A stretch of 64,000 nt of DNA from Paraburkholderia sp. BCC1884 (GCF_900996225.1 NZ_CAAJGL010000156.1:186001-250000), one strand, 5' to 3'. Numbered from the stretch's first letter, positions 15,833 through 24,548 are shown. A program made the numbers and translations. The notes: generated by a model not told the origin, from the letters alone.

Positions 15833-16816
15833 ATGCGACTCGGAAAAATACCCGTAACGGTCATTACCGGCTTTCTCGGCGCAGGCAAGACGACACTCGT
15901 GAATCACATTCTCGATTCGACTCGTCCGATGCCGATCGGCATCATCGTGAATGAATTCGGCGAGGTGGGGATAGACGGCCAGTTGATCGTCGCCGACGAA
16001 GAGGCCGTGGTCGAGATCAGCAACGGCTGCGTATGCTGCACCGTCCGTGCCGATCTGGTGGCCAGCGTTCACGATCTGCTCGCGCGATACGGCGAGCGGC
16101 TGGAGCGTCTGATCGTCGAAACCTCCGGACTCGCCGACCCCGCGCCGGTCCTGCAAACTTTTCTCGCCGATCCCGACCTGCGCGACCGGGTCGAACTCGA
16201 AGCCGTGGTAGCGGTAGTCGACGCGTGCCATGCGCTCGCTCAACTCGGCGACGACATCGCGCGCGAGCAGATCGTGTTCGCCGACCGCATCGTCATCAAC
16301 AAGACCGATGCCGCCACGCCCGCTCAACGCGCAGCGCTTGTCGACGCCATCTGCGCGCTGAATCCGACCGCAAAGCTCGACTTCACGACGCACTCCGCCG
16401 TCGACGTCAACGCCTTGCTCGGTGTGCGCAGCTTCTCGCTCGACAACCTGCTCTCGATCGAACCCGACCTGCTGGACGAAGGTGCACACGATCACGAACA
16501 CGACGACTCGATCGGGACATGCGCATTCGTCGTACCAGGCGAGGTGGATGCCGAACGTTTTAACCGCTGGGTCAACCAGCTCGTGCAAACCCATGGACAA
16601 CGACTGCTGCGCATGAAGGCCGTACTCAACATGCGTGGTGAAGGACGTCGGCTCTATTTTCACAGCGTGCACATGTTGATGGACACGCGCTTTGGAAAAG
16701 CCTGGGCACGCGACGAGGTACGCGAAAGCCGCTTCGTCATGATCGGCCGCGGCATCGACGCCGCCGCCATGCACGAAGCTCTGCTCAACTGCATCGACGA
16801 ACCGGTACACAGTTGA
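15833..16816 (+). CDS. CobW/P47K-type COG0523 GTPase (putative nitrile hydratase metallochaperone)
   Basis: A 327-residue G3E GTPase. Walker A is GFLGAGKT (residues 13-20), the metal-binding CxCC motif is C66-V-C68-C69, and the guanine-specificity motif is NKTD (156-159). A short His/Asp/Glu patch (EGAHDHEHDDS) near residue 220 could hold metal. The C-terminal CobW_C domain follows. Related proteins load metal into nitrile hydratases or other enzymes. It is the first gene of the nitrile hydratase locus, which is why a metallochaperone role is preferred over zinc homeostasis. Confidence 0.9.
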   Translation: MRLGKIPVTVITGFLGAGKTTLVNHILDSTRPMPIGIIVNEFGEVGIDGQLIVADEEAVVEISNGCVCCTVRADLVASVHDLLARYGERLERLIVETSGLADPAPVLQTFLADPDLRDRVELEAVVAVVDACHALAQLGDDIAREQIVFADRIVINKTDAATPAQRAALVDAICALNPTAKLDFTTHSAVDVNALLGVRSFSLDNLLSIEPDLLDEGAHDHEHDDSIGTCAFVVPGEVDAERFNRWVNQLVQTHGQRLLRMKAVLNMRGEGRRLYFHSVHMLMDTRFGKAWARDEVRESRFVMIGRGIDAAAMHEALLNCIDEPVHS

Positions 16817-16883
16817 ACGTCGCCATTTTTCTATCTTTCTCTGCATCACCACTCTTTCCCGTCTTTCCTCGAGGAGCAAGTAA

Positions 16884-17387
16884 ATGAAGAAGCCAGAAGC
16901 GTACACATTGAGCATCGGCGTTCTCGCTGTCGTCGACACGTGGATCACCGGCACCATTTTTCCCGTGCCGGTATGGGTGACCTTCATCGCGTGGGCGTCG
17001 TTTTTCGTCCTCGGCGGCGGAAAGGTCGGGTTCATCAAAAGCGTCGCGTCGAATCTGACCGGACTCGTGATCAGCTCGCTCGCGTTGCTCGGCATCGCCA
17101 CGATGTCCAGCACCCCGTTCGGCGCCGCGGTGGCGGTCGGCATCGGCAGCGCGCTGATGGTCCAGGCGTCGAAGATCAGGCTACTCGACGTACTCCCGGC
17201 CATCGTCTGGGGCTTCGCCTCGACAGTCGGCACGACCGTGGCCACCGGCAAAGCCATCACGACAGTCGGCCTCGGCAACCCGGCACTCGTGGCCGCGGCC
17301 GCGCTCATCACCGGCGCGGTATTCGGCGTCGTATCCGAATGGCTGGGCGACGCGCTGGCGTTCAAGCGCGCGCCGCAATTGAACTAA
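16884..17387 (+). CDS. DUF1097 membrane protein
   Basis: A 167-residue protein with about five hydrophobic segments (for example VWVTFIAWASFFVLGG, LVISSLALLGIATM, PALVAAAALITGAVFGVV), matching the DUF1097 pattern with the conserved 'GKVGFIKSVASNLTG' stretch. The ATG has GAGGAGCAAGTA upstream. It lies between the GTPase and nthB with short gaps (67 and 30 nt), so it is probably co-transcribed. A transport role for a nitrile, amide or metal is only a suggestion from position. Confidence 0.85.
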   Translation: MKKPEAYTLSIGVLAVVDTWITGTIFPVPVWVTFIAWASFFVLGGGKVGFIKSVASNLTGLVISSLALLGIATMSSTPFGAAVAVGIGSALMVQASKIRLLDVLPAIVWGFASTVGTTVATGKAITTVGLGNPALVAAAALITGAVFGVVSEWLGDALAFKRAPQLN

Positions 17388-17417
17388 CCCGATCTCTACC
17401 TGTTTGCGGAGCGTATC

Positions 17418-18161
17418 GTGAAACTACAGCACCACCTCGGTGGCATTGAAAACCTCGGGCCTGTCAGCACGGAAACACGCGTGTTCGTCGAACCGTGGGA
17501 AAAGCGGATCTTCGGCATTCATACGGCAATGATGGCCGAGAGCGCGCACCTGTCCGACGCACTCCACGCGTATCCGGTGCAGGACCTGCCGACGTCGTTC
17601 AGGAACGACTGGACATGGGCTTCGCTGCGAACAGGCGCGGAAGACATGCAGCCGTTCGAATACTTCAAGTATCGCTATTACGAAAAATGGCTGGGCGGCA
17701 TTTCGCAGTTCTTCGTCGATCAAGGCTATATCAGTGCCGAGGAACTCGCGGAGAAAACCGCCTACTTCCGCGCCAATCCGGACGCCATGCTGCCGGAAAA
17801 ACCGAATCAGGCGATCAGTCAGCAGATCGACGCCTATTTGCAGAAGGGCGATTCCGGCGCTCATGCGCTCGAAGGCGTTACGCGCTTCAAAGCCGGCGAG
17901 ACCGTGCGTATCGCCGATCCGGATGCAGTCGACCACACGCGCCTACCTGGCTATCTGCGCAACAAGAGCGGTGTGATCGACCTCGTTTATCCAGGTACGT
18001 TCTCCTATTTCGTGTCGACCGGTCCCGACGGCATTGGTGAGCCGATGCCCGTGTACCGGATCGCATTCGACGCGGCCGATATCTGGGGTCCCGGCAAAAG
18101 CGAGGCGCGCACGACCCTCTACGCCGATCTCTACGAAGCGTACATCCTGCCTTCCCCCTGA
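17418..18161 (+). CDS. nthB: Nitrile hydratase beta subunit
   Basis: A 247-residue subunit of the enzyme that hydrates nitriles to amides. The hallmark N-terminus is present (HHLGGIENLGPV, then EPWEKRIFGI), and the C-terminal SH3-like barrel begins near residue 155 (FKAGETVRIAD, then HTRLPGYLRNKSGVI and YRIAFDAADIWG). The two Arg residues in that family that touch the alpha-subunit claw are among those in this region and the middle helices. The start is GTG with GGAG 6 nt upstream. Gene order beta-alpha-activator is that of Co-type enzymes. Confidence 0.95.
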   Translation: MKLQHHLGGIENLGPVSTETRVFVEPWEKRIFGIHTAMMAESAHLSDALHAYPVQDLPTSFRNDWTWASLRTGAEDMQPFEYFKYRYYEKWLGGISQFFVDQGYISAEELAEKTAYFRANPDAMLPEKPNQAISQQIDAYLQKGDSGAHALEGVTRFKAGETVRIADPDAVDHTRLPGYLRNKSGVIDLVYPGTFSYFVSTGPDGIGEPMPVYRIAFDAADIWGPGKSEARTTLYADLYEAYILPSP

Positions 18162-18204
18162 TGTCTTCGCTGCGAAATCCGACTGCACTACGAGAGAAAA
18201 CGAC

Positions 18205-18831
18205 ATGAGCAACCTGTTTCAGTTTCCAGACGACCGTGAAGCATCGAGCGCCGCCAAGGTGCGTGCCCTCGAAGCCCTGTTGATCGAAAAAGGCGTGATC
18301 GGCAGCGACTCCGTCGACACGGTCCTCGAACACTTCGAGACGATGGCGGGACCGTTCAACGGCGCGAAGATCGTCGCCCGCGCATGGGTCGATCCGGCAT
18401 TCAAGCAACGCCTCGTCGCCGATACGCCGGCGGCCATCGCCGAACTCGCACTGCCTCAGGGCATGGCCGGCGCGGAAGGCGAACACATGGCGGCGGTCGC
18501 CAACGGCGAGGACGTCCACAACCTGATCATCTGCACGTTGTGCTCCTGCTATCCGTGGCCGGTGCTCGGCTTGCCGCCGTATTGGTACAAGGACCCGGTG
18601 TTCCGCGCGCGCGGCGTGCGCGAACCGCGTGCGGTGCTGAAGGAATTCGGTGTCGAGGTGCCTGCGGCCAAGGACGTGAAGGTGTGGGACAGCAGTGCGC
18701 AGATCCGCTGGTTCGTGGTACCGGAACGGCCCGCGAACACCGGGCACATGAGCGAGACGGAACTGGCCGCTTTGGTCACCCCGGAATCGATGATGGGCGT
18801 GGCGCTCGTCGCGCCGCCGGCCTCCGCCTGA
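18205..18831 (+). CDS. nthA: Nitrile hydratase alpha subunit, cobalt type
   Basis: A 208-residue catalytic subunit. The metal claw is C110-T-L-C113-S-C115 followed by YPWPVLGLPPYWYK; Thr in the second position (CTLCSC) is characteristic of cobalt enzymes, while iron enzymes have Ser. C113 and C115 are normally oxidised to sulfinate and sulfenate. The ATG at 18205 is preceded by CGAGAGAAAACG; a longer frame upstream lies within nthB. Cobalt use agrees with the cbtB/cbtA genes downstream in the same operon. Confidence 0.96.
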   Translation: MSNLFQFPDDREASSAAKVRALEALLIEKGVIGSDSVDTVLEHFETMAGPFNGAKIVARAWVDPAFKQRLVADTPAAIAELALPQGMAGAEGEHMAAVANGEDVHNLIICTLCSCYPWPVLGLPPYWYKDPVFRARGVREPRAVLKEFGVEVPAAKDVKVWDSSAQIRWFVVPERPANTGHMSETELAALVTPESMMGVALVAPPASA

Positions 18832-18844
18832 GCAGGAGCACGCA

Positions 18845-19225
18845 ATGTTCACACGCTTCGAGGAATACGCCGCCGCGTCGATGCTCGGCGCCACAGACTC
18901 GCCGCCCCGACTCGACGGCAAACTGCTCTTCACCAATCGCTGGGAACGGGACGTATTCGGTCTCGCGTTGTCGCTGTCGAAGGCGGGCTGTTTCGAGTGG
19001 GAGGATTTCCGCCAGAGCCTGATCGCTTCCATCGCGCGTTGGGAAAAGGCGCCCGCCGATTGCGCCGGTCAGCCACGCTGGGATTACTACGAGCGTTTTC
19101 TCGAAGCGTTGCTGAATGTAGTCGAAGCAAGCGGCGTGCTGTCGCGCGACGAACTCGCCAGGATCATGATCGCGCGCCGGCCCATCGAGCAAGGCGTGCC
19201 GCTCGCACAAATGGAAACGCCATGA
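18845..19225 (+). CDS. Nitrile hydratase activator / accessory protein (P14K type)
   Basis: A 126-residue protein resembling the N-terminal half of the beta subunit: FTNRWERDVFGLALSLSKAGCFEWEDFRQSLIASI corresponds to the EPWEKRIFGI region of NthB. Such beta-like proteins bind an apo-alpha subunit and bring in cobalt by subunit swapping. It starts 13 nt after nthA with GCAGGAGCACGCA before the ATG. Its presence together with a COG0523 GTPase means the locus has two candidate maturation factors. Confidence 0.9.
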   Translation: MFTRFEEYAAASMLGATDSPPRLDGKLLFTNRWERDVFGLALSLSKAGCFEWEDFRQSLIASIARWEKAPADCAGQPRWDYYERFLEALLNVVEASGVLSRDELARIMIARRPIEQGVPLAQMETP

Positions 19226-19289
19226 ACGGCGTGTTCAGTTTTTCACCGTCTATTCAATCTTCAACTCTCTATTTCGAAGGATGCCTGTC

Positions 19290-19499
19290 ATGAGCGATGC
19301 TGTCCTCCATCCCACGACTGAATTAACACCGATCCCGCTGCGCGAGTTGCTTCCGTGGATCGTCTTCGGTGGCCTGCTGATGTTGCTCGCACTGTATTTC
19401 GTCGGCGCTGAAGAGGGCGCGACGTCGATCGTTCCCGGCATGTACGTGCATGAATTCGTCCACGACGGCCGGCATCTGCTCGGCTTCCCCTGCCACTAA
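19290..19499 (+). CDS. cbtB: CbtB-type cobalt transporter subunit
   Basis: A 69-residue protein with one membrane helix (LLPWIVFGGLLMLLALYFVG) and a C-terminal VHEFVHDGRHLLGFPCH. The His-rich HEFVHDGRH tail is the CbtB signature and likely handles Co2+. The second ATG (19290) is preferred because AAGGA lies 8 nt upstream, whereas for the ATG at 19281 it is directly adjacent. It pairs with cbtA 14 nt downstream. Confidence 0.93.
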   Translation: MSDAVLHPTTELTPIPLRELLPWIVFGGLLMLLALYFVGAEEGATSIVPGMYVHEFVHDGRHLLGFPCH

Positions 19500-19513
19500 C
19501 CCGCGAGATCACC

Positions 19514-20275
19514 ATGGTCAGAAAACTGTTGATACGCGGCATGCTCGCGGGCATCGTCGCCGGATTGGTGACGTTCGGCTTTGCAAAGATCGCGGGCGAA
19601 CCCCGCGTCGATCAGGCGATCTCGTTCGAAGAGCACGCGGCCGCCGCGCGGGGCGAAGCGCCCGAGCCCGAACTCGTGAGCCGCGCAACGCAGTCCGGCC
19701 TCGGCCTGCTGACGGGCGTAGTGACCTATGGCGCGGCATTTGGCGGGCTGTTCGCGTTGACCTTCGCCTATGCCTATGGCCGCGCGGGAAAATCCGGAAT
19801 TCGAACGCTGTCGGCCACGATCGCGGTGGCTGCATTTGTCACGCTTTGCGTCGTGCCGAACCTCAAATATCCGGCGAACCCACCGTCGGTTGGCGACCCC
19901 GAGACAATCGGTTATCGAACCGGACTGTACTTCCTGATGATCGCCATATCGATTGCCGCCCTGGTGTTGTCGCTGCAGGTGAGACGCTTCGCCTATGCCA
20001 GGCTGGGTGCGTGGAATGCGTCGATCGCGGCGGGCGCGGTATTCGTCGTCATCATCGCGGCGGTGCAGATCGCCTTGCCGACGATCAACGAAGTGCCCTC
20101 GACCTTTCCGGCTGCCTTGCTCTGGCAATTTCGCGTCGTGGCGATCGGCATGCAAGCTATCTTATGGACTACCATCGGCCTGGCGTTCGGCGCGCTGGCG
20201 GAACGCTGCTTGCCGGCCACGCAGAAAGCCGCTGTACGCGCATCGGGGGTCTTTATGGCCAATGGCCGGCTCTGA
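19514..20275 (+). CDS. cbtA: CbtA-type cobalt transporter subunit
   Basis: A 253-residue inner-membrane protein with about six hydrophobic segments. The CbtA pattern is visible: LLIRGMLAGIVAGLVTFGFAKIAGEP at the start with the 'GEPxVDxAIxxE' motif, GLLTGVVTYGAAFGGLFALTFAYAYGR, and the LKYPANPPSVGDPETIGYRTGLYF loop. CbtAB is usually under cobalamin riboswitches; here it is tied to a cobalt nitrile hydratase and would supply its metal. It is the last gene of the locus. Confidence 0.94.
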   Translation: MVRKLLIRGMLAGIVAGLVTFGFAKIAGEPRVDQAISFEEHAAAARGEAPEPELVSRATQSGLGLLTGVVTYGAAFGGLFALTFAYAYGRAGKSGIRTLSATIAVAAFVTLCVVPNLKYPANPPSVGDPETIGYRTGLYFLMIAISIAALVLSLQVRRFAYARLGAWNASIAAGAVFVVIIAAVQIALPTINEVPSTFPAALLWQFRVVAIGMQAILWTTIGLAFGALAERCLPATQKAAVRASGVFMANGRL

Positions 20276-20327
20276 TATTTGCGGATAAACTGGGCTTGCG
20301 CACAACCCTCCTGGGCTGCGCCGTCTC

Positions 20328-20367
20328 CGGGAGCGCGTGACGGACATCGCGAGCACGATGTCTCCCG
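20328..20367. other. Stem-loop between cbtA and the AraC gene
   Basis: CGGGAG (20328-20333) pairs with CTCCCG (20362-20367), and ACATCG (20344-20349) with CGATGT (20356-20361), leaving a one-sided 10-nt bulge. No T-run follows, so it is a weak terminator candidate; it could also be an operator in front of the GlxA-like gene. Confidence 0.35.
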
Positions 20368-20406
20368 ACGCATTGCCAAACTGTCCGCCACAACGGAGAT
20401 GGGGTA

Positions 20407-21420
20407 ATGAAACGTATAAAAGTCGGCATGGTGGTCTTTCCGGGCTTCCAGTTGCTCGACATCGCCGGTCCGAAAGACGCCTTTGCCGAAGTGAAGATAC
20501 TCAGCAAGGGCGAATCGGAATACGAAATGTTGACGGTCGGCACCACGCGCGGCAGCGTGCTGTCCTCGAGCGGGCTGACCGTCATGCCGGACCGTACTAT
20601 TTTCGACATCTGCCCCGAGTTCGACACGATCATCGTGCCCGGCGGCCTCGGCATTTTCGAGGCATTCGACGACCCCGCGCTCAGCGCCTGGCTCAAAGAC
20701 CAGCACAAGCGTTGCCGGCGCATATCGGCGATCTGCAACGGGCTATTCGCACTCGGCTCGGCGGGTCTGCTCGACAACCGCCTGGTCACCACGCACTGGA
20801 TGGACGTGCAGCGGCTCGCCACGGCTTTTCCGAAGGCACGCATCGAGCCCGATCACATCTATGTTCAGGATGGCAGCATCTTCACGACCGCCGGCGTAAC
20901 GGCGGGTATCGATCTTTCGCTGGCCATGATCGAAGCCGATTTCGGGCGGCAAATGGCGCTCGACGTGGCCAAATATCTCGTCGTGTATCTGCGCCGTGCA
21001 GGCGGCCAATCGCAGTTCAGTCCGCTGCTCGAAGTTCAAGCCTCGCCTTCGTCGCAAACGCTCTCACTGCAGCAGTACATGCTCGACAATTTACATGTCG
21101 ACCATACCGTGACCACACTCGCCGAGCGCGCGCATATGAGCGCCCGCAATCTTTCACGGACCTTCGTGAAGGAATGCGGCGTTACGCCTATGACTTTCCT
21201 GAGCCACGCACGCATCGACGCGGCGCGGCATTATCTCGAAGCAACTGCGCTACCGTTACGCGAAATCGCACGACGCTGCGGCTTCGACAACACGGATGGC
21301 TTTCGCCGCATCTTTCAGAAGCGCCTGCAGATCAATCCTGCCGACTATCGCGAGCGCTTCAGGTCGAGCGGCAACGCGTCGTTGCCGCTCAGCAAACAAC
21401 TGATCGAACACGACGCGTGA
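20407..21420 (+). CDS. GlxA-family AraC transcriptional regulator
   Basis: A 337-residue protein with an N-terminal DJ-1/PfpI-like domain (MVVFPGFQLLDIAGPKDAF; IIVPGGLGIFEAF; ISAICNGLFALGSAGLLDNR, with Cys in the nucleophile-elbow position) and a C-terminal double HTH of AraC type (residues about 235-325: VTTLAERAHMSARNLSRTF, then LREIARRCGFDNTDGFRRIF). Members often control catabolism of amides or quaternary amines. It follows the nitrile hydratase locus by 131 nt on the same strand and is a candidate regulator of it. Confidence 0.92.
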   Translation: MKRIKVGMVVFPGFQLLDIAGPKDAFAEVKILSKGESEYEMLTVGTTRGSVLSSSGLTVMPDRTIFDICPEFDTIIVPGGLGIFEAFDDPALSAWLKDQHKRCRRISAICNGLFALGSAGLLDNRLVTTHWMDVQRLATAFPKARIEPDHIYVQDGSIFTTAGVTAGIDLSLAMIEADFGRQMALDVAKYLVVYLRRAGGQSQFSPLLEVQASPSSQTLSLQQYMLDNLHVDHTVTTLAERAHMSARNLSRTFVKECGVTPMTFLSHARIDAARHYLEATALPLREIARRCGFDNTDGFRRIFQKRLQINPADYRERFRSSGNASLPLSKQLIEHDA

Positions 21421-21471
21421 GCAGGCAAGCAGTGAGATCTTTTGAAGCACGACCGACCTTCGGCAAATCGC

Positions 21472-21777
21472 TCAGATAGCGCCGTTCGGCCGATGCTCAT
21501 CGGCATCGACGCAGCACACCAACACGTCCGCATCGTCCTGACTGAGGCTCAGGTAGACATGTCCGACTGAACTGTCGAAATACAGACTGTCGCCGGGCAT
21601 CAGCCTGAACGACTTGCCGCTTTCAAAGCGCAATTCCAGTTTGCCGCCCAGCACGAACACGAACTCCTCGCCTGAATGCCGGATGTACTCCGGGAAGTCG
21701 GACACGGCACGCGCGCGAATGTGCGCGCGCATCGGCACCATGCGTTTGCCCGTCAGGCCGTTCCGGGTGGACCGGTT
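21472..21777 (-). pseudogene. Remnant of an XRE-cupin transcriptional regulator (N-terminal HTH missing)
   Basis: The frame encodes only the C-terminal cupin of the HTH_3-cupin regulator family: KRMVPMRAHIRARAVSDFPEYIRHSGEEFVFVLGGKLELRF, then LMPGDSLYFDSSVGHVYL. Family-like residues (GLTGKRM) begin upstream of the first ATG (21741) and stop at a TAG (21780-21778), 8 nt after the end of the MlaC-like gene lies. The DNA-binding half is absent, so the regulator was truncated, probably by a deletion. Expression as a free cupin from the ATG at 21741 (89 residues) cannot be excluded. Confidence 0.72.
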
Positions 21778-21790
21778 CTAACCGCTTGAA

Positions 21791-22414
21791 CTACTGCTTG
21801 CCCGACGCCAGATCCTGATTGCGTCCGGTGAGAAACTGGATCAGACCGTCTACACCGCTTTGCTGGATCTTGTCGCTGAACTGTTGACGATACGTCTGGA
21901 TCAGCCAGACACCGAGCACATTCAGGTCATACAGGCGCCAGCCTTCCGGCGTGTTGTACAGACGATAGTCGATCTCCGCCGGCTCGCCGTTTCGGGTTGC
22001 GATCGTGCGTATCACGACGTCGGTATCGGTCGGCGCGATGTGGGTCGGCGGATAGTCGATCTGCTGGTCGGGACGCAGCTGCGCGATCGCGCCCGAGTAC
22101 GTATGAATCAGGAGCATCTTGAACTGATCGATCACTTGCTGCTGCTGCGCGGGTGTCGCCGTGCGCCAGTAGCGGCCCATCGTGAGCGACGTGGTGCGGC
22201 GAAAATCGGTGTAGGGGACGATGTCGCGGTTCACGATATCCATGATGCGAGGGAAATCGTCCGGCGCGATCGCGCGGGTGCGCACCTCGTCGAGTATCTG
22301 CTGGGTCGCGGTTTTGATGAGAAGCTGTGGCTTCGATTGATCGACTTGCGCCTGCGCGGCGGCGCTGAATGAAAACAACGAAGCGCAACGAGTCAGTAGA
22401 CAAAGAGTCTTCAT
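21791..22414 (-). CDS. MlaC/Ttg2D-family phospholipid-binding protein
   Basis: A 207-residue periplasmic protein with a signal peptide (CLLTRCASLFSFSAAAQAQ). The MlaC pattern is visible: TATQQILDEVRTRA, IVNRDIVPYTDFRRTTSLTMGRYWRTATPAQQQQVIDQFKMLLIHTYSGAI and the C-terminal GWRLYDLNVLGVWLIQTYRQQF. Such proteins ferry phospholipids between the outer membrane and an MCE-type ABC system. No mla ABC genes are nearby, so this is a stand-alone copy. The start at 22414 was chosen because it opens the signal peptide; the longer frame to 22501 does not. Confidence 0.9.
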   Translation of the reverse strand: MKTLCLLTRCASLFSFSAAAQAQVDQSKPQLLIKTATQQILDEVRTRAIAPDDFPRIMDIVNRDIVPYTDFRRTTSLTMGRYWRTATPAQQQQVIDQFKMLLIHTYSGAIAQLRPDQQIDYPPTHIAPTDTDVVIRTIATRNGEPAEIDYRLYNTPEGWRLYDLNVLGVWLIQTYRQQFSDKIQQSGVDGLIQFLTGRNQDLASGKQ

Positions 22415-22772
22415 GTGCGGTATTCCGGGCTGTATGCGTTGGCGTGCTACGGACAAGTATGCCCCAAACTCCGCACGTACCGCTTCGCAGCTGCCAGGCA
22501 CCCGCTCGTGCTGGATTATTCCAGCGAGTGCACGTCATCGCGCTGTTGCCGCAGGCAAGGCGAATATCGCATCGTGGCGATGCAGGCATTCGCGAGATAT
22601 TCCGCGTCCATGCAAGCCGCCAGCGAAGTGACGATGGCGATCGCCACTTCGCTCTTCATCGCATGCCACGATGAGGCATGCCTACCAGCATTCAGAATTC
22701 GACGCTGATATCGACATGTAAGAAACAGCACGGCGGTGCGCTTCATAACGTCTTACCGCGCCAGACCTGGCC
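22415..22772. other. Non-coding gap of 358 nt
   Basis: Nothing gene-like is supported here. Short overlapping frames exist on both strands but none has an SD site or a recognisable sequence. It must hold the promoter of the MlaC-like gene and the 3' end of the cupin transcript. Confidence 0.35.
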
Positions 22773-23255
22773 TTAATCCGGCATTCCGTTATGGTCACCC
22801 AGTGGGCGAATCGGCCAGTCTGCCCAGCGGTCTTCACGTTTCGATTCATGCGCTTCGTTGAGCGGATACCGGATACGGTTGTCATCGCGCGGTCGTTCAC
22901 CGACCACCATCAATCTGACTTCATCTTGCGTGTTGTTGATAAAGGTGTGACAGATTCCGGTACCGGCTGGAAATGCCACCGAGTCACCCTCGGCGAGGCT
23001 GTGCAGCACGCCGTCGATCCAGACGTCGGGCTTGCCATGAAGCACGTAGACGAACTCCTGCTCAGTACTCTCGGCGTGAGGATAGGAAGTTCTCCGAGCG
23101 GGCAACAGTCTCACGTGATGAATGCCGATCCGCGTAATACCCAATGCGGCCGAAAGCGGCGCATCGAATCCCATTGTCTCGGAGTCGCCGCGATAAGAAT
23201 GCGCTTCGGGTTCTTCCAATTCGGTCCAGTGTTTGATGAACTCTGGTCTGTGCAT
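22773..23255 (-). CDS. Cupin-domain protein
   Basis: A 160-residue single-cupin protein. Cupin motif 1 is seen as PHAESTEQEFVYVLHGKPDVWIDG and motif 2 as AFPAGTGICHTFINN; His/Glu residues in these positions usually bind a metal. The ATG at 23255 has GGGAGA 5 nt upstream. The function (sugar isomerase, dioxygenase or storage-like) cannot be read. It is the first gene after the phc operon on the same strand, but a gap of 291 nt makes co-transcription unlikely. Confidence 0.85.
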   Translation of the reverse strand: MHRPEFIKHWTELEEPEAHSYRGDSETMGFDAPLSAALGITRIGIHHVRLLPARRTSYPHAESTEQEFVYVLHGKPDVWIDGVLHSLAEGDSVAFPAGTGICHTFINNTQDEVRLMVVGERPRDDNRIRYPLNEAHESKREDRWADWPIRPLGDHNGMPD

Positions 23256-23546
23256 CGTTTTCTCCCTAGGGGACGAGTGACAAAGGTAGCGGTTCCGCGT
23301 TGGCATCCTGGATGCTCTCGAACGCTGCTCAATGCAGATACGGTTCGAGATCCTCATCAATGGGACGACGACCCGGCCGATTCGCGATGAGGTGAGCAGT
23401 TGCAACTAAAGCGTATCGTCTGCGGACAAAAGCGAATGGCAGAGCATCCGCGGCCCGTCAACTACTGAAAGAGGGAAGAACCCGTCGCAAGTCGACGCGA
23501 GGGTGGCGCGCGATAATCGAGTGATTGTCGCGCGCCTTTGCAGCAC

Positions 23547-24548
23547 TTAGAACTGCTCGATCCATGTGGCCAGACGATCGGCCGGAAACTCCGTTCCGTG
23601 TTGAGTCGGGCGGAACGCAATGGCGCTTCCCTCGCGCACCGGCGCGAGCGCGACGTTATTCCCGTCCAGCCAGAGAAGACTCGCCAACCATGCAGCATGC
23701 CGGGTCGACACGGCCTTGTTAGCCGGTTCGCCCAGGAATTCGACCAGTTCCGCGGGCTCGTTCCAGACTAGCGCATCACCTTCGCGCCGCACCTTGATGC
23801 CCGCCTCTTCCAGCGTCTCAGCCAACGTTGCCACCGCGTTGCTCGCATTCGAACCAGCATGCCGATTGCGCAACGTAGCAAGGTTTGCCGTCACTGTATG
23901 GCCAAACGTCCCGGCCCGGCTGCTCTCGGCCGCAACCAGATCGGAGTAGTCCATCAACAGCCAATCCACTTCAGAACTCTGCACGTTGGCGAGTACTGCC
24001 GCGGCGAGGTACGTCTCAACGGGCTGAAACCGCTCGGGCCCAATCAGCGTCGCAGACAACGTGCGGATCAGACCAACGCGCGTGGCAAGCGTCTGCTTTT
24101 GCAGTACCGCGAGTTTTTCGCGCAGCAACTGGTCCCGCTCCTTGCGCAGGTCGGCCAGTTCGAGCGCCTGTTTCAACTCCATGCGCAGCGCGGTAATGTC
24201 CCACGGCTTCTTGATATAGCGGTGGATATGACCGAGGTTGACGGCCGCCACGGTCTGGTCGATCTCCGAATAGGCCGTGGTCAATATCCGCACGACATGC
24301 GGAAAGCGCTCGCTTGCGTAGCGCAACAATTCATTGCCGAATTCGCCCGGCATGCGCTGGTCGGAGACAAGGACCCCCACCTTGTGACCGTGCTCGTCCA
24401 GCAGCGCCTTGCCTTCTTCTACGGAGCCGCCGGTCAGGACCGGCGCAAGACTTCCGATTGCACGCTGGAAGTACTTTACGGCCGTGGCTTCGTCATCGAC
24501 GAAGATGATCGCCAGTGGCGACTCGGGTGTGTCATTCGATTCGCTCAT
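23547..24548 (-). CDS. phcQ: Quorum-sensing response regulator PhcQ
   Basis: A 333-residue protein. The N-terminal receiver domain has the acidic pair in IIFVDDE, phospho-acceptor D63 (VSDQRMPG) and Lys in IKKPWD. A helical linker (about 125-165, LELADLRKERDQLLREKLAVLQKQ) and a C-terminal domain without HTH follow. This architecture and its place as fourth gene after methyltransferase, sensor kinase and REC-kinase match PhcQ of the Ralstonia phcBSRQ operon. The ATG at 24548 has AGGAG 6 nt upstream and overlaps the phcR stop (TGATG), indicating coupled translation. Confidence 0.85.
   Translation of the reverse strand: MSESNDTPESPLAIIFVDDEATAVKYFQRAIGSLAPVLTGGSVEEGKALLDEHGHKVGVLVSDQRMPGEFGNELLRYASERFPHVVRILTTAYSEIDQTVAAVNLGHIHRYIKKPWDITALRMELKQALELADLRKERDQLLREKLAVLQKQTLATRVGLIRTLSATLIGPERFQPVETYLAAAVLANVQSSEVDWLLMDYSDLVAAESSRAGTFGHTVTANLATLRNRHAGSNASNAVATLAETLEEAGIKVRREGDALVWNEPAELVEFLGEPANKAVSTRHAAWLASLLWLDGNNVALAPVREGSAIAFRPTQHGTEFPADRLATWIEQF

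Noticed and set aside
15611..17365. 584-residue open frame on the minus strand
   Set aside because: It is antisense to the GTPase and DUF1097 genes and has no protein-like motif; high GC makes such long shadows common.
20337..21479. 380-residue plus-strand frame over the AraC gene
   Set aside because: Frame-shifted shadow of the GlxA-like regulator, Arg-rich and without domains.
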